From Pseudoxanthomonas sp. YR558 (GTDB lineage: Bacteria; Pseudomonadota; Gammaproteobacteria; Xanthomonadales; Xanthomonadaceae), in assembly GCF_900116385.1 (NCBI RefSeq), contig NZ_FPCI01000001.1, positions 1,302,001 to 1,366,000 of the forward strand: a DNA stretch of 64,000 nt, read 5' to 3'. This document shows positions 37,195 through 46,482 of the stretch, one piece after another. The notes beneath the pieces are model-generated. The model was not told the origin of the DNA, searched no databases, and saw only the letters and a list, made by a program, of their open reading frames with translations. The first letter of the stretch is position 1. Every line of letters starts with the position of its first letter. Made by a program: the position numbers and the translations under genes.

Positions 37195-37638
37195 ATGAAG
37201 ACCTTGCCGTTCGCCTTGCTGGCCCTGATGACCGCGCCGGCGTGGGCGCAGCAGAGCGCCGAGGCACTGGATCTCGCCCTGCCCAACGCCAGCGCCTATG
37301 CGAACGACGCGCCGGGCACCTGGTACGGCGATCGCCAGGTCGCCAAGCCGAAGGGACAGCAAGCCGAGGCACCGGTCGATCCTTGCGCCTGGTACGGCGA
37401 TGACGACGGCGATGGCGTCTCCGGCAGCGTCACCACCGGCATCGGCTACAGCAAGGGCCATGGCCGCAGCACCTACAACGCGGCCAACCTCAACCTGTGC
37501 AAGACCACGTACAACGACGAAGGCAAGCCGCGCACTTTCAACCTCGACATCAACGTCAGCCGCTCCGATGGACCCGGCTACTACTACGGCCCCGGTTATG
37601 GTCCGGGACCGATGATGCGGGGCGCGCCGCGCCCCTGA
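37195..37638 (+). CDS. Small exported protein of unknown function
   Basis: 147 residues; signal peptide MKTLPFALLALMTAPAWAQ, good AGGAG six bases before the ATG. The mature part holds a two-cysteine domain (PVDPCAWYG ... NLNLCKTTYND), an acidic DDDGDG run and a Gly/Tyr/Pro-rich end (GYYYGPGYGPGP). Probably periplasmic or outer surface. No family recognised. It ends 7 bases from the convergent MFS gene. Confidence 0.75.
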   Translation: MKTLPFALLALMTAPAWAQQSAEALDLALPNASAYANDAPGTWYGDRQVAKPKGQQAEAPVDPCAWYGDDDGDGVSGSVTTGIGYSKGHGRSTYNAANLNLCKTTYNDEGKPRTFNLDINVSRSDGPGYYYGPGYGPGPMMRGAPRP

Positions 37639-37645
37639 TCCGCCC

Positions 37646-38818
37646 TCAGTCGCGCGTCGCCTGGCGCCCGGCGCCGGCCACGCAAAGCAGCAACCCGACC
37701 AGCAGGCCGAACGCCATCGGCAGCGAGGTCGCCTTGGCGACAAAGCCCAGCGCCGCCGGCCCCAGCAACACGCCCGCATAGCCCATCGTCGTCACCGCAG
37801 CCACCGCCAGGTGGGTAGGCATGTCCCGCTGGCGTCCGGCGGCCGAGAACATCACCGGCACCACGTTCGCCGCGCCGGCGCCGACCAGCGCGAATCCCGC
37901 CAGGCCCGCCATCGGCGACGTGGACAGGATGGCCAGGGTGAATCCCGCCGCGGCGACCAGCGCGCCGCAGACCACCACGCGGAACGCGCCCAACGCCTGC
38001 ACGATGCGGTCGCCGGTCAGGCGGCCGAGCGTCATCGTCACCGCGAAGGCGACATAGCCGAAGCCAGCGGTGGCCGGATCCGCCTGGCGCACCGTGCTGA
38101 GGAAGACCGCGCTCCAGTCCAGCACCGCGCCTTCGGACAGGAACATCGCGAAGCAGACCGCGCCCACCAGCAGTACGCGGCCGCGCGGCAACACGAACGC
38201 CGGTTGATCGCCTTCGCCGCCTTGCGCCAGCAGGCCACTGCGCGCCATCGCCAGCAGTAGTGCGGCCAGCACGGCGGTGCACGCGATGGCGACGAGCGGC
38301 GTCGCGCCCAATGCCAAGGCAGCCGCCACGCCGCCGGCACCGGCGATGCCGCCGACGCTGTACATGCCATGGAAGCCGGACATCATCGCCCGCCCACTCG
38401 CGCGTTCGACGATCACCGCCTGCACGTTCATCACCACGTCCAGCACGCCCACGCTGGCGCCGAACACGGCCAGCGTCACCGCGAGCACCGGAATCGAGGG
38501 CGCCAGCATCAGCGCCGGCATGCATAGGCAGATCATTGCGCCAGCCGCGAGGATCGCGCGCCGGCAGCCGAAGCGTGCCGCCAGGCTACCGGCGAGCGGC
38601 ATCATCATCACGGAGCCGACGCCGAGGCAGAGCAGCATCAGGCCGAGTTGGGCATCGTCGAGTGCGAGGCGCCGCTTGGCGAAGGGAATCAGCGGCGCCC
38701 ACGCCGATACCGCGAAGCCACCGATGAAGAACGCGATGCGCGTGGCGATGCGCTCGCGCACGCCGGGCGCGTCCGCGGTCATGCCGCCATCGGCGGCGGC
38801 GTCATCGGGGATCGACAT
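37646..38818 (-). CDS. MFS permease
   Basis: 390 residues, 12 predicted membrane helices. The motif LAARFGCRRA between helices 2 and 3 is the usual MFS loop sequence, and the layout resembles the YbjJ-type subgroup of sugar-related permeases. It starts 6 bases after the GH3 beta-glucosidase stop, so the two are one transcript. Import of the sugar released by the glucosidase is the simplest guess; the true substrate cannot be read from sequence. Confidence 0.85.
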   Translation of the reverse strand: MSIPDDAAADGGMTADAPGVRERIATRIAFFIGGFAVSAWAPLIPFAKRRLALDDAQLGLMLLCLGVGSVMMMPLAGSLAARFGCRRAILAAGAMICLCMPALMLAPSIPVLAVTLAVFGASVGVLDVVMNVQAVIVERASGRAMMSGFHGMYSVGGIAGAGGVAAALALGATPLVAIACTAVLAALLLAMARSGLLAQGGEGDQPAFVLPRGRVLLVGAVCFAMFLSEGAVLDWSAVFLSTVRQADPATAGFGYVAFAVTMTLGRLTGDRIVQALGAFRVVVCGALVAAAGFTLAILSTSPMAGLAGFALVGAGAANVVPVMFSAAGRQRDMPTHLAVAAVTTMGYAGVLLGPAALGFVAKATSLPMAFGLLVGLLLCVAGAGRQATRD

Positions 38819-38824
38819 GCCGGA

Positions 38825-41005
38825 TCAGGGAGCGAGCAGTTCGAACTGCACCGCATCGCCCGCGGTTGCGGACGGCGAGACCCACACGTCGAACAGGCCG
38901 GGCTCGGCCACGAGCTGGTTGTCGACGCCGTGGAAAGCGAAATCCGCTCGGGTCAGGGTGAACACGACATCCTGCGACTGCCCGGCACCCAGCGCGATCT
39001 TCTGGAACCGCTTCAGCTCGCGCACCGGCCGCACGCGGCTGGCGGTGCGGTCCCGCAGGTAAAGCTGCACGACTTCCTCGCCCTCACGCGCGCCGCTGTT
39101 GGCGATGCGCGCACGGATCGTCAACGTGTCGTCCCAGCCGAGTTGCGCGGTGTCGAGCTGCGGCACGCCATAGTCGAAACGCGTGTACGACAGGCCATGG
39201 CCGAACGGATACAACGCGGCATGGCTGACTTCGCGCCAGCGAGTCTGGAAGAAACGCGGGGTGCCCGGCACGTTGGGACGGCCGGTGGCGGGATGGTTGT
39301 AGAAATACGGCTGTTGGCCGGCATCCTGCGGAAAGCTCACCGGCAGTCGCGCCGATGGGTTGTAGTCGCCGAACACCACATCGGCCACCGCCGGGCCGGT
39401 CTGCGTACCGAGGAACCAGCCGACCAGCACCGCCTGCGCATCGCGCACGGCGCCTTCCAGCGCCAACGCACGACCATTGCGCAGCACGACGACGATGGGC
39501 GTGCCAGTCGCCGCAACTGCCTCGGCCAACGCCTGCTGCACGGCGGGAATGACGATCTGCGTGCGCGATTGCGCTTCGCCGGAGAATTCGTGCGGCTCGC
39601 CCAGGGCCAGCAACACGACATCGGCGTGGCGCGCGGCCGCGACGGCGGCGTCGATGCCGCCTTCGAGCGCGTCTTCGATGCCGCTGCCCGGCACGACGAC
39701 GAGCGCGGATGGGTCATCCAGCGCCGCACGCAGGCCGGTTTCCAGATCGACCATGCGCGAGGCATCGCCGAAGATGTTCCAGCAGCCGCCGAGGTTGGCG
39801 GTGTCCTGCGCGAACGGACCGATCAATGCGATGCGCTGGCCGGCCTTCTTCAAGGGGAGCACGTCGCCTTCGTTCTTCAGCAGGACGATCGAACGACGCG
39901 CGCACTCACGCGCGAGGTCATCGTGCGCCGGGATATGCGACTGGTCCGCTTCGCGCGCGGCATCCAGGCAGCGATAAGGATCGTCGAACAGGCCAGCAGC
40001 GGCCTTGACGTGCAGCACGCGGCGCACGGCTTCATCGACCTCGGCCAGCGAAAGCCTGCCCTGCTCGACCAGCGCAGCCACGTGGTTGGCGTAGACGCCG
40101 CTCTGCAGGCTCATGTCCAACCCGGCCGACAGCGCCTTCTGCGCGGCATCGGCCTCGTCGGCCGCATAGCCGTGCGCGATTAGTTCCAGGTCCGAGGTGT
40201 AGTCGGACACGACGAACCCTTCGAATTTCCACTCGCCGCGCAGGATGTCGGTCAGCAGTTCGCGGTTGGCCGATGCTGGTACGCCGTTGATGTCGTTGAA
40301 CGAACTCATCAACGTCAGCGCGCCGGCATCGAGGGCGGCCTTGAACGGCGGCAGGTGCACATCGCGCAGCGTCTGCGGCGCCATGTCGACGAAGTTGTAG
40401 TCCAGGCCGGCGGAGATCGCGCCGTAGGCGGCGAAATGCTTCGGCGTGGTGAGCAGCGAATCGGGCGCGGTCAGGTCCTCGCCCTGGAAACCGCGCACAC
40501 GGGCCGCAGCGAATTCGCACGACAGGTGCACATCCTCGCCCGAGGTTTCCGCCACCCGGCCCCAACGCTGGTCGCGCGCGATGTCCACCATCGGCGCAAA
40601 CGTCCAGTGGATGCCGGTCGCGGTGGCTTCCTTCGCGGTGGCGCGCGCCGTGCGCTCGGCCAGGTCGGGTTCGAAGCTGGCCGCTTCGCCCAACGGAATC
40701 GGAAACACCGTGCGCATGCCATGGATGACGTCGGCACCGAACAACAATGGGATGCCGAGTCGGCTTTCTTCCACCGCGATGCGTTGCGCCTCGCGGCCTT
40801 CCGCCGCACCCACGCCGTTGAACAGGGCGCCGACGCGACCGGCACGGATCTGCTGGCGGACATGCTCGGCATCGCGCGCGAACGTCTCCGGGTTGACCTC
40901 GAAGGCGAACGGCCGCAGCGCATCGGCGAACGCGCCCAGCTGGCCGATCTTCTCGTCCAGCGTCATCTCGGCGATCAGTCCTTCGATCCTGCGCTGATGC
41001 GGCAT
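38825..41005 (-). CDS. bglX: GH3-family beta-glucosidase
   Basis: Glycoside hydrolase 3, 726 residues. The N-terminal TIM-barrel domain has the nucleophile in FEGFVVSDYTSD (Asp), KHFAAYGA and RDQRWGR; the C-terminal domain shows LKNEGDVLPLKK and the fibronectin-like end GHGLSYTRFDYG. It opens MPHQRRIEGLIAEMTLDEKIGQL with no signal peptide, so it is probably cytoplasmic, unlike the exported E. coli BglX. A strong promoter overlapped by a LacI-type operator lies directly upstream. The downstream MFS gene is part of the operon. Confidence 0.93.
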   Translation of the reverse strand: MPHQRRIEGLIAEMTLDEKIGQLGAFADALRPFAFEVNPETFARDAEHVRQQIRAGRVGALFNGVGAAEGREAQRIAVEESRLGIPLLFGADVIHGMRTVFPIPLGEAASFEPDLAERTARATAKEATATGIHWTFAPMVDIARDQRWGRVAETSGEDVHLSCEFAAARVRGFQGEDLTAPDSLLTTPKHFAAYGAISAGLDYNFVDMAPQTLRDVHLPPFKAALDAGALTLMSSFNDINGVPASANRELLTDILRGEWKFEGFVVSDYTSDLELIAHGYAADEADAAQKALSAGLDMSLQSGVYANHVAALVEQGRLSLAEVDEAVRRVLHVKAAAGLFDDPYRCLDAAREADQSHIPAHDDLARECARRSIVLLKNEGDVLPLKKAGQRIALIGPFAQDTANLGGCWNIFGDASRMVDLETGLRAALDDPSALVVVPGSGIEDALEGGIDAAVAAARHADVVLLALGEPHEFSGEAQSRTQIVIPAVQQALAEAVAATGTPIVVVLRNGRALALEGAVRDAQAVLVGWFLGTQTGPAVADVVFGDYNPSARLPVSFPQDAGQQPYFYNHPATGRPNVPGTPRFFQTRWREVSHAALYPFGHGLSYTRFDYGVPQLDTAQLGWDDTLTIRARIANSGAREGEEVVQLYLRDRTASRVRPVRELKRFQKIALGAGQSQDVVFTLTRADFAFHGVDNQLVAEPGLFDVWVSPSATAGDAVQFELLAP

Positions 41006-41046
41006 GTAAGCGGTCCTCCCGGGAACGCGGGTGTTACGGGGGAGTC

Positions 41047-41075
41047 ATTATGAAAACGTTTACAGTCACGGTCAA
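41047..41075 (-). promoter_or_regulatory. Sigma-70-type promoter of bglX
   Basis: Read on the minus strand: TTGACC (41070-41075), 17 bases, CATAAT (41047-41052), each one mismatch from consensus, with optimal spacing, 42 bases before the bglX start. This is the best promoter match found in the window. Confidence 0.75.
41051..41064. promoter_or_regulatory. LacI-family operator over the bglX promoter
   Basis: TGTAAACGTTTTCA (minus strand) is a near-perfect palindrome centred on CG, the classic LacI/GalR-type site. It covers the promoter spacer and touches the -10, so a bound repressor would block transcription of bglX and the MFS gene. The repressor gene is not in the window. Confidence 0.7.
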
Positions 41076-41124
41076 ACCCGCTTCGGGAGCCCGGATTGGC
41101 CGTCCCGGACCCGCCGCAAGGGGC

Positions 41125-43152
41125 TCAACCCGCCATGCCGGCGTGGCGCAGGAGGGCGTCGATCCGCGGCGCGCGGCCCCGGAACGCCTTGAAATTCTCC
41201 GCGGCACCGCGGCTGCCACCGCGGGCCAGGATTTCATGGCGGAAGCGCGCACCCGTCTCGGCCACCTTGTCGGGTGCCTCCTCGAACGCCTCGTAGGCGT
41301 CCGCACTCAGCACTTCGGCCCACTTATAGCTGTAGTAGCCCGCCCCGTAGCCGCCCGCGAAGATGTGGCTGAACTGGTGGGGGAAGCGGTTCCATTCCGG
41401 CGGCAGGTTCACGGCGACCTCGGCACGTACGCGATCGAGCAGCGCCAATACCGTATCGCCGGCGGCGTCGAAGCCGCTATGCAGCTGCATGTCGAACAGG
41501 CCGAACTCCAACTGCCGGACCGTGGCCATGCCGCTCTGGTAGTTCTTCGCCGCGACCATCTTGTCGAACAACGCACGCGGCAAGGGCTCACCGCTGTCCA
41601 CGTGCGCGGTCATCGCCTGCACGCGCGCCCACTCCCAGCAGAAGTTCTCCATGAACTGGCTGGGCAGCTCCACGGCATCCCACTCCACGCCGTTGATGCC
41701 GGCCACGCCGAGCTCGCCGACCTGGGTGAGCAGTTGGTGCAGCCCATGCCCCATTTCGTGGAACAGGGTGGTCACGTCGTTGTGGCTGAAGGTCGCCGGC
41801 TTGCCGTCCACGCCCTTGCCGAAATTGCAGACCAGATAGACCAGGGGCGTCTGCTCGCCGCGCACCGTCGTACGACGGTTGCGGCAATCGTCCATCCACG
41901 CACCGCCGCGCTTGCCCTCGCGCGCGTACAGATCCAGGTAGAACTGTCCCACCAGCGCGCCCGCGCCGTCCACCAAGCGGTAGAAGCGCACGTCGGGGTG
42001 CCAGGTCGGCGCCGTGTCCTGTTCCACCCGCAGGTCGTAGAGGTCGCCGATCACGCCGAACAGGCCCTTCAGTACGGCCGGTTCGGTGAAGTACTGCTTC
42101 ACTTCCTGCGCGGAGAAGCTGTAGCGGGCCTGCTTGAGTTTTTCGCTGGCGTACGCCAGGTCCCAGGCTTCGACGGTTTCCAGTCCGAGGTGTTCGCCTG
42201 CGAAGGCTTCCAGCTCGGCGCGGTCGCGCTGCGCATGCGGCTTCGCGCGAGCGGCCAGGTCGCGCAAGAAATGCAGCACCTCGTCCGGCGTGTCGGCCAT
42301 CTTGGTGGCCAGCGAATACGCCGCGTAGCTGGGGAAGCCCAGCAGCGATGCCAGTTCGGCGCGCAGCGCCAGGATGCGGTCGATCAGCGCGGAGTTGTCG
42401 AGCGCTTCGTTGTCGGCCAGTTCCGAGGCGCGCACCGCGTTGGCGTGGTACAGCGTCTCGCGCAGCGCGCGGTCGTCGGCGTATGTCTGCACCGGCAGGT
42501 AGCACGGCATCTGCAGGGTGAATTTCCAGCCGGGCTCGTCGTCGGCCTTGGCGGCAGCGCGCGCCGCGGAGACCACGTCGGATGGCAGGCCGCCGAGGTG
42601 CTGCTTGTCCTTGATCCAGAACTCGTACTCGTCGGTGGCGTCGAGCACGTTCTGCGAGAACTTGGCCGACAGACCGGCGAGTTCTTCCTTCACCTCGCCG
42701 AAGCGCGCCTTCTGCGCCTCGGGCAACTCCGCGCCACCCAGGCGGAAATCGCGCAGCGCGTTCTCCAGCACCTTACGCCGCGCATCGTCGTGCTGCGCGG
42801 CCTCGGGCGCATCGCCCAGGGCGCGGTACTGGCGGTACAGCGCCAGGTTCTGCCCCAGCGCGCTCCAGAAACGCGTCACCTTGGGCAGCAGCGCGTTGTA
42901 CGCACTGCGCAGCGCCGGCGTGTTCACCACCGCCTCCAGATGGGTCACCTGGTTCCAGGCACGCGCGAGGCGCTCGGTCGCATCGTCGAGCGGCACGACG
43001 AAGGTCTCCCACGTCACCGGTGCGACGGCTTCGGCCGTGGCGACCGCGGCTTCCGCCTCGGCCAGCCACTGGTCGATGGCGGGCGCGATGTGCTCGGCGC
43101 GGATCTCGTCGAAACGCGGCAGGCCGGAGAAGTCGAGCAACGGATTGGTCAT
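41125..43152 (-). CDS. prlC: Oligopeptidase A (M3 metallopeptidase)
   Basis: Cytoplasmic zinc peptidase of 675 residues that degrades peptides, including signal peptides. The active site is HEMGHGLH (HExxH) with a downstream glutamate in INGVEWDAVELPSQFMENF. The N-terminus MTNPLLDFSGLPRFDEI matches the family. It is upstream of bglX on the same strand, with the bglX promoter in the gap, so it is likely transcribed on its own. Confidence 0.95.
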   Translation of the reverse strand: MTNPLLDFSGLPRFDEIRAEHIAPAIDQWLAEAEAAVATAEAVAPVTWETFVVPLDDATERLARAWNQVTHLEAVVNTPALRSAYNALLPKVTRFWSALGQNLALYRQYRALGDAPEAAQHDDARRKVLENALRDFRLGGAELPEAQKARFGEVKEELAGLSAKFSQNVLDATDEYEFWIKDKQHLGGLPSDVVSAARAAAKADDEPGWKFTLQMPCYLPVQTYADDRALRETLYHANAVRASELADNEALDNSALIDRILALRAELASLLGFPSYAAYSLATKMADTPDEVLHFLRDLAARAKPHAQRDRAELEAFAGEHLGLETVEAWDLAYASEKLKQARYSFSAQEVKQYFTEPAVLKGLFGVIGDLYDLRVEQDTAPTWHPDVRFYRLVDGAGALVGQFYLDLYAREGKRGGAWMDDCRNRRTTVRGEQTPLVYLVCNFGKGVDGKPATFSHNDVTTLFHEMGHGLHQLLTQVGELGVAGINGVEWDAVELPSQFMENFCWEWARVQAMTAHVDSGEPLPRALFDKMVAAKNYQSGMATVRQLEFGLFDMQLHSGFDAAGDTVLALLDRVRAEVAVNLPPEWNRFPHQFSHIFAGGYGAGYYSYKWAEVLSADAYEAFEEAPDKVAETGARFRHEILARGGSRGAAENFKAFRGRAPRIDALLRHAGMAG

Positions 43153-43395
43153 GGAAACACCTGGGGAAAGTCGATCGTGTGAGGGCGTGGGGGACGGAGA
43201 ACGTCGCGGCTTCGGCCAGCCCACCCTTGACGTCGATATGGGGGCGCCGGAAGCACCCGCAAAGGTTGGCGCCGCATTTTACCGGGCGGTAGTGCCTCAG
43301 GGGCGGCCGGCGCCCAGCCGGGCGGTCGACCCATCGCTCGCTCGATGTGGCATACAAGCCACTCCCGGCATCCTGCCGCCAGGCCATCCGACGTC

Positions 43396-44004
43396 ATGGA
43401 GATCACGCGCGCGACGCCTGCCGATCTGGTCCAGACCGTGGATCGGCTGACCCATGCCTTCGCCAACGATCCGATCACGGGCTTCCTGCTGCAGACAGGA
43501 ACCGCGTACCGGGAACGCCTCACGCGTTTTTTCTCGCTGTTGATGCGCGCGCGCATCGCGCTCGACATGCCGGTCCTCGTCGCACGCGACAGCGCCGACA
43601 TCCACGGCATGGTGATGGGCTACACCACGGCCCCTCCCGCCTGGCCTGCCGGCCTCGCAGAGGACTGGCAGGACTTCGAGAGGTCCGTCCCCGGACTGAC
43701 CGATCGGATGGCGATCTACGAAGGCATTGCCTCGGCGCACGCCCCCGCCGTGCCGCACTACTACCTGGGCGTCATCGGCGTCGATCCGGCCCTGCATGGC
43801 CATGGCATCGGCATGCGCCTGCTGTCGTCGTTCCGCGATCTGTCCGCCGCCGATGGACTTTCCCATGGCGTGTACCTCGAGACGGCAGAGCCGTCGAACG
43901 TCAGGTTCTATGAGCGCGCGCGCTTCGTCGAAGCCGGTCGTGGGACGATGGGAGCCGCGACGCTGTGGTGCATGTACCTGCCCCACGAACGCGATCAAGA
44001 CTGA
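43396..44004 (+). CDS. GNAT-family acetyltransferase
   Basis: 202 residues. The acetyl-CoA binding loop reads VDPALHGHGIGMRLL, followed by ETAEPSNVRFYERARF, both typical GNAT motifs. The protein has an unusually long N-terminal half (about 130 residues) before the CoA motif, like other enzymes in this subgroup. Substrate unknown. Divergent from prlC; the next gene downstream is tRNA-Lys on the other strand. An in-frame ATG 17 codons earlier has poorer context. Confidence 0.85.
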   Translation: MEITRATPADLVQTVDRLTHAFANDPITGFLLQTGTAYRERLTRFFSLLMRARIALDMPVLVARDSADIHGMVMGYTTAPPAWPAGLAEDWQDFERSVPGLTDRMAIYEGIASAHAPAVPHYYLGVIGVDPALHGHGIGMRLLSSFRDLSAADGLSHGVYLETAEPSNVRFYERARFVEAGRGTMGAATLWCMYLPHERDQD

Positions 44005-44039
44005 TCGCCGAAGGACACGGTTCGCAGGCAGCGAATGTT

Positions 44040-44115
44040 TGGTGGGCCGTGAAGGATTCGAACCTTCGACCAAAAGATTAAAAGTCTTCTGCTCTACCGA
44101 CTGAGCTAACGGCCC
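44040..44115 (-). tRNA. tRNA-Lys (anticodon UUU)
   Basis: Complete cloverleaf of 76 bases with encoded CCA. Acceptor GGGCCGT pairs with ACGGCCC; the D arm is GCTC/GAGC; the anticodon arm is GAAGA, loop CTTTTAA, TCTTT, giving anticodon TTT; the T arm is GAAGG-TTCGAAT-CCTTC. No duplicated tRNA end or integrase was seen nearby. Confidence 0.98.
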
Positions 44116-44188
44116 TGAAACGCATCCCGGCCTTGCACCGGGACGCGCATTCTAGCGCATCGCCCGCGAGGGACGAAATCCGCCCGAT

Positions 44189-44854
44189 TCACACGTAATG
44201 CGTGGGATCCGGTACGCCCGCGTCGGCGAAGCCCGCGGCACGCAGGCGACAGGCATCGCAGTGCCCGCAGGCGCGGCCTTCCGCGTCGGCCTGATAGCAC
44301 GACACGGTCTGGGAGAAATCCACGCCGAGGCGCAGACCCTCGCGCACGATGTCGGCCTTGCTCAGGCGCAGCAGCGGTGCGTGGATCCGCAGGCCGGCGC
44401 CTTCCACGCCTGCCTTGGTGGCGAGGTTGGCGAGCTTCTCGAAGGCGTCGATGAACTCGGGGCGACAATCCGGGTAGCCGGAATAGTCCACGGCGTTGAC
44501 GCCGCAGAAGATGTCGCTGGCGCCCAGCACTTCGGCCCAGCCCAGCGCGACGGACAGCATGATCGTGTTGCGTGCCGGCACATAGGTGACGGGAATGCCG
44601 GGGCCGCCAGCCTCGGGCACGTCGATATCGTCGGTCAGTGCCGAACCGCCGATGCTGCGCAGGTCCACATGCACGGTCTTGTGCGCGACCGCGCCGAGCG
44701 ACTGCGCCACGCGCGCGGCCGCGTCGAGCTCGGAGGTGTGCCGCTGGCCGTAGCGCACGCTGAGCGCGTGCACGGCGAAGCCTTGTTCGCGAGCGATCGC
44801 GACGACGGCGGCGGAGTCCATCCCTCCGGACAACAGGACGACGGCATTCTTCAT
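44189..44854 (-). CDS. queC: QueC, 7-cyano-7-deazaguanine synthase
   Basis: Makes preQ0 from 7-carboxy-7-deazaguanine with ATP and ammonia, in queuosine biosynthesis. 221 residues. The PP-loop is [11 protein letters not shown] (residues 7-17) and the zinc site is the C-terminal set in CGHCDACR plus the upstream Cys in TVSCYQAD. queE lies 47 bases upstream on the same strand, so the two are co-transcribed. Confidence 0.96.
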   Translation of the reverse strand: MKNAVVLLSGGMDSAAVVAIAREQGFAVHALSVRYGQRHTSELDAAARVAQSLGAVAHKTVHVDLRSIGGSALTDDIDVPEAGGPGIPVTYVPARNTIMLSVALGWAEVLGASDIFCGVNAVDYSGYPDCRPEFIDAFEKLANLATKAGVEGAGLRIHAPLLRLSKADIVREGLRLGVDFSQTVSCYQADAEGRACGHCDACRLRAAGFADAGVPDPTHYV

Positions 44855-44901
44855 GGAGTGGTGCTTCGTGGGGTAATGGGTAGGCTACCGCAGGCGCTGC
44901 G

Positions 44902-45585
44902 TCAGCGCCCCGGTTCGTCGTTCCACAACAGCTTGTGCAGCTGCATCTGGAAGCGCACGGGCAGGCGATCGGCAACGATCCAGTCGGCCAGGTCGCGCGG
45001 ATCGAGCTCGCTCTTGCTGGGCGAGAACAGCACGTCGCAGCGTTCGGCCAAGCGATGCTCCGCCAGCATGTCGCGCGCCCACTCGTAGTCCTGGCGTCCG
45101 CACAGCACGAACTTCACCTGGTCGCGCGCGGTCAGCAACGGCAGGTTCTCCAGCCGGTTGCGCACCATTTCCTTCGAGCCCGGCGTCTTCAGATCGACCA
45201 CGCGCGACACCCGCGGGTCCACGCCGGCGATGTCGATCGCGCCGGACGTTTCCAGCGAAACGTCGTAGCCGGCATCGCAGAGTTTCTGCAGCAGCAGCAA
45301 GCAGCGCTTCTGCGACAGCGGCTCGCCGCCGGTCACACAGACGTGCCGCACGCCCTGGCGCGCGACCTCGGCGACGATATCGTCGATCTCCCACCATTGC
45401 CCGCCGTGGAAGGCGTAGGCGGTGTCGCAGTACTGGCAGCGCAGCGGGCAGCCCGTCAGGCGCACGAACACCGTCGGCCAGCCGACCGCATTCGCCTCGC
45501 CCTGGAGCGAGAGGAAGATTTCGGTGATCTTGAGACGTTCCAGCGGCGACTGGACGATCTCGCTGGGGCGGGCGGCGTCGTTCAT
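44902..45585 (-). CDS. queE: QueE, 7-carboxy-7-deazaguanine synthase
   Basis: Radical SAM enzyme that contracts carboxytetrahydropterin to CDG, just before QueC. 227 residues. The cluster motif is CPLRCQYCDT (CX3CX2C), after the family opening ITEIFLSLQGEANAVGWPTVFVRL. An earlier start lies in the region near cpoB; the ATG chosen gives the usual short leader. Its upstream neighbour is cpoB on the same strand, 60 bases away. Confidence 0.95.
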   Translation of the reverse strand: MNDAARPSEIVQSPLERLKITEIFLSLQGEANAVGWPTVFVRLTGCPLRCQYCDTAYAFHGGQWWEIDDIVAEVARQGVRHVCVTGGEPLSQKRCLLLLQKLCDAGYDVSLETSGAIDIAGVDPRVSRVVDLKTPGSKEMVRNRLENLPLLTARDQVKFVLCGRQDYEWARDMLAEHRLAERCDVLFSPSKSELDPRDLADWIVADRLPVRFQMQLHKLLWNDEPGR

Positions 45586-45645
45586 GGGGTGCGCATGATA
45601 CGCCCTGTCGACCCGGTCGCCCCTACGGGCGCCGGACACAGCGGG

Positions 45646-46467
45646 TCAGCGCAGGCGGCCGAGCTGGATGGCGCGCAGGCGATCGTCGGCCGTGCGGGCG
45701 ACGTCGGTGCCCGGGTACTTGGCCATGACCTCGCCCAGCGTGCGCTCGGCTTCGGGCAGCTTGCCCAGCCCGTAGTCGCACAGGCCCAGCTTCAGCAGTG
45801 CGCCGGGGGCCTTGTCGTGGGTCGGGTACTGCGCCAGCAGCGCGCGGAACTGGTCCGCGGCCAGCGCGTAATTCTGGGTGACGTAGTAGCTCTCGCCCAG
45901 CCAATACAGCGCGTTGGGCGCATAGACACCGGACGGATAGAGCTGCAGGAAGCTAGTGAACAGCTGCGCGGCGTCGGCGTAGTCGCCGGCCTTCAGCTTG
46001 TCGAACGCGACGTTGTACGCGGTGCGCTCGTCGCCGGTCGCGGACATCGCGCCCATGTCGCCATGCACGCTCGGCGGACGTTCGGACATGGCGGCGGTAG
46101 GCGCCGGCGCGGTGGCCGGCTTCGGGGCGGTACTTAGCGACGGAGTCGTCGTGGCAGGCGCGGGGGCTGCGGGTGCAGCACCGCCCTCCAAGCGGTTCAA
46201 ACGGCCGTCGAGATCCAGGTACTGGTCGCGGTTGCGCTGCTTGAGCTGCTCGTTCTCGTTCTGCAGCTGCTCCAGCTGCGCCCGCAGTTCGCGCAGCTCG
46301 GATTCCTGCTGCGTGACCTTGTTGAGCAGATCGAGGTTCTGCTGCGGGTTGTTGGCCTTCGCTTCCAGCGCCGCGACGCGGTCGGCCAGGCTCACGCGCT
46401 GCGCGTGGGCGGGTGCGGCGGCCACGAGGGCCGCCGCGAGGACCAGCATGTACTTCTTCGCGATCAT
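45646..46467 (-). CDS. cpoB: CpoB (YbgF), Tol-Pal associated TPR protein
   Basis: 273 residues. Signal peptide (1-22, ending AHA), then a trimerising coiled coil (about 23-100, QNLDLLNKVTQQESELRELRA), a Pro/Ala/Thr-rich linker (about 100-145) and TPR repeats (about 150-270, AYNVAFDKLKAGDYADAAQLF, APNALYWLGESYYVTQNYALAADQF). It coordinates outer-membrane constriction with PBP1b in E. coli. It starts 15 bases after pal and ends the tol-pal operon. Confidence 0.94.
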   Translation of the reverse strand: MIAKKYMLVLAAALVAAAPAHAQRVSLADRVAALEAKANNPQQNLDLLNKVTQQESELRELRAQLEQLQNENEQLKQRNRDQYLDLDGRLNRLEGGAAPAAPAPATTTPSLSTAPKPATAPAPTAAMSERPPSVHGDMGAMSATGDERTAYNVAFDKLKAGDYADAAQLFTSFLQLYPSGVYAPNALYWLGESYYVTQNYALAADQFRALLAQYPTHDKAPGALLKLGLCDYGLGKLPEAERTLGEVMAKYPGTDVARTADDRLRAIQLGRLR

Positions 46468-46482
46468 CGTGGTGACGACGGC

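Noticed and set aside
41050..43182. 710-codon plus-strand frame
   Set aside because: Antisense to prlC, which carries HEMGHGLH and the right length.
44040..44115. tRNA-Lys as an integration site of a genomic island
   Set aside because: No integrase, no second copy of the tRNA 3' end, and both flanks are normal housekeeping genes.
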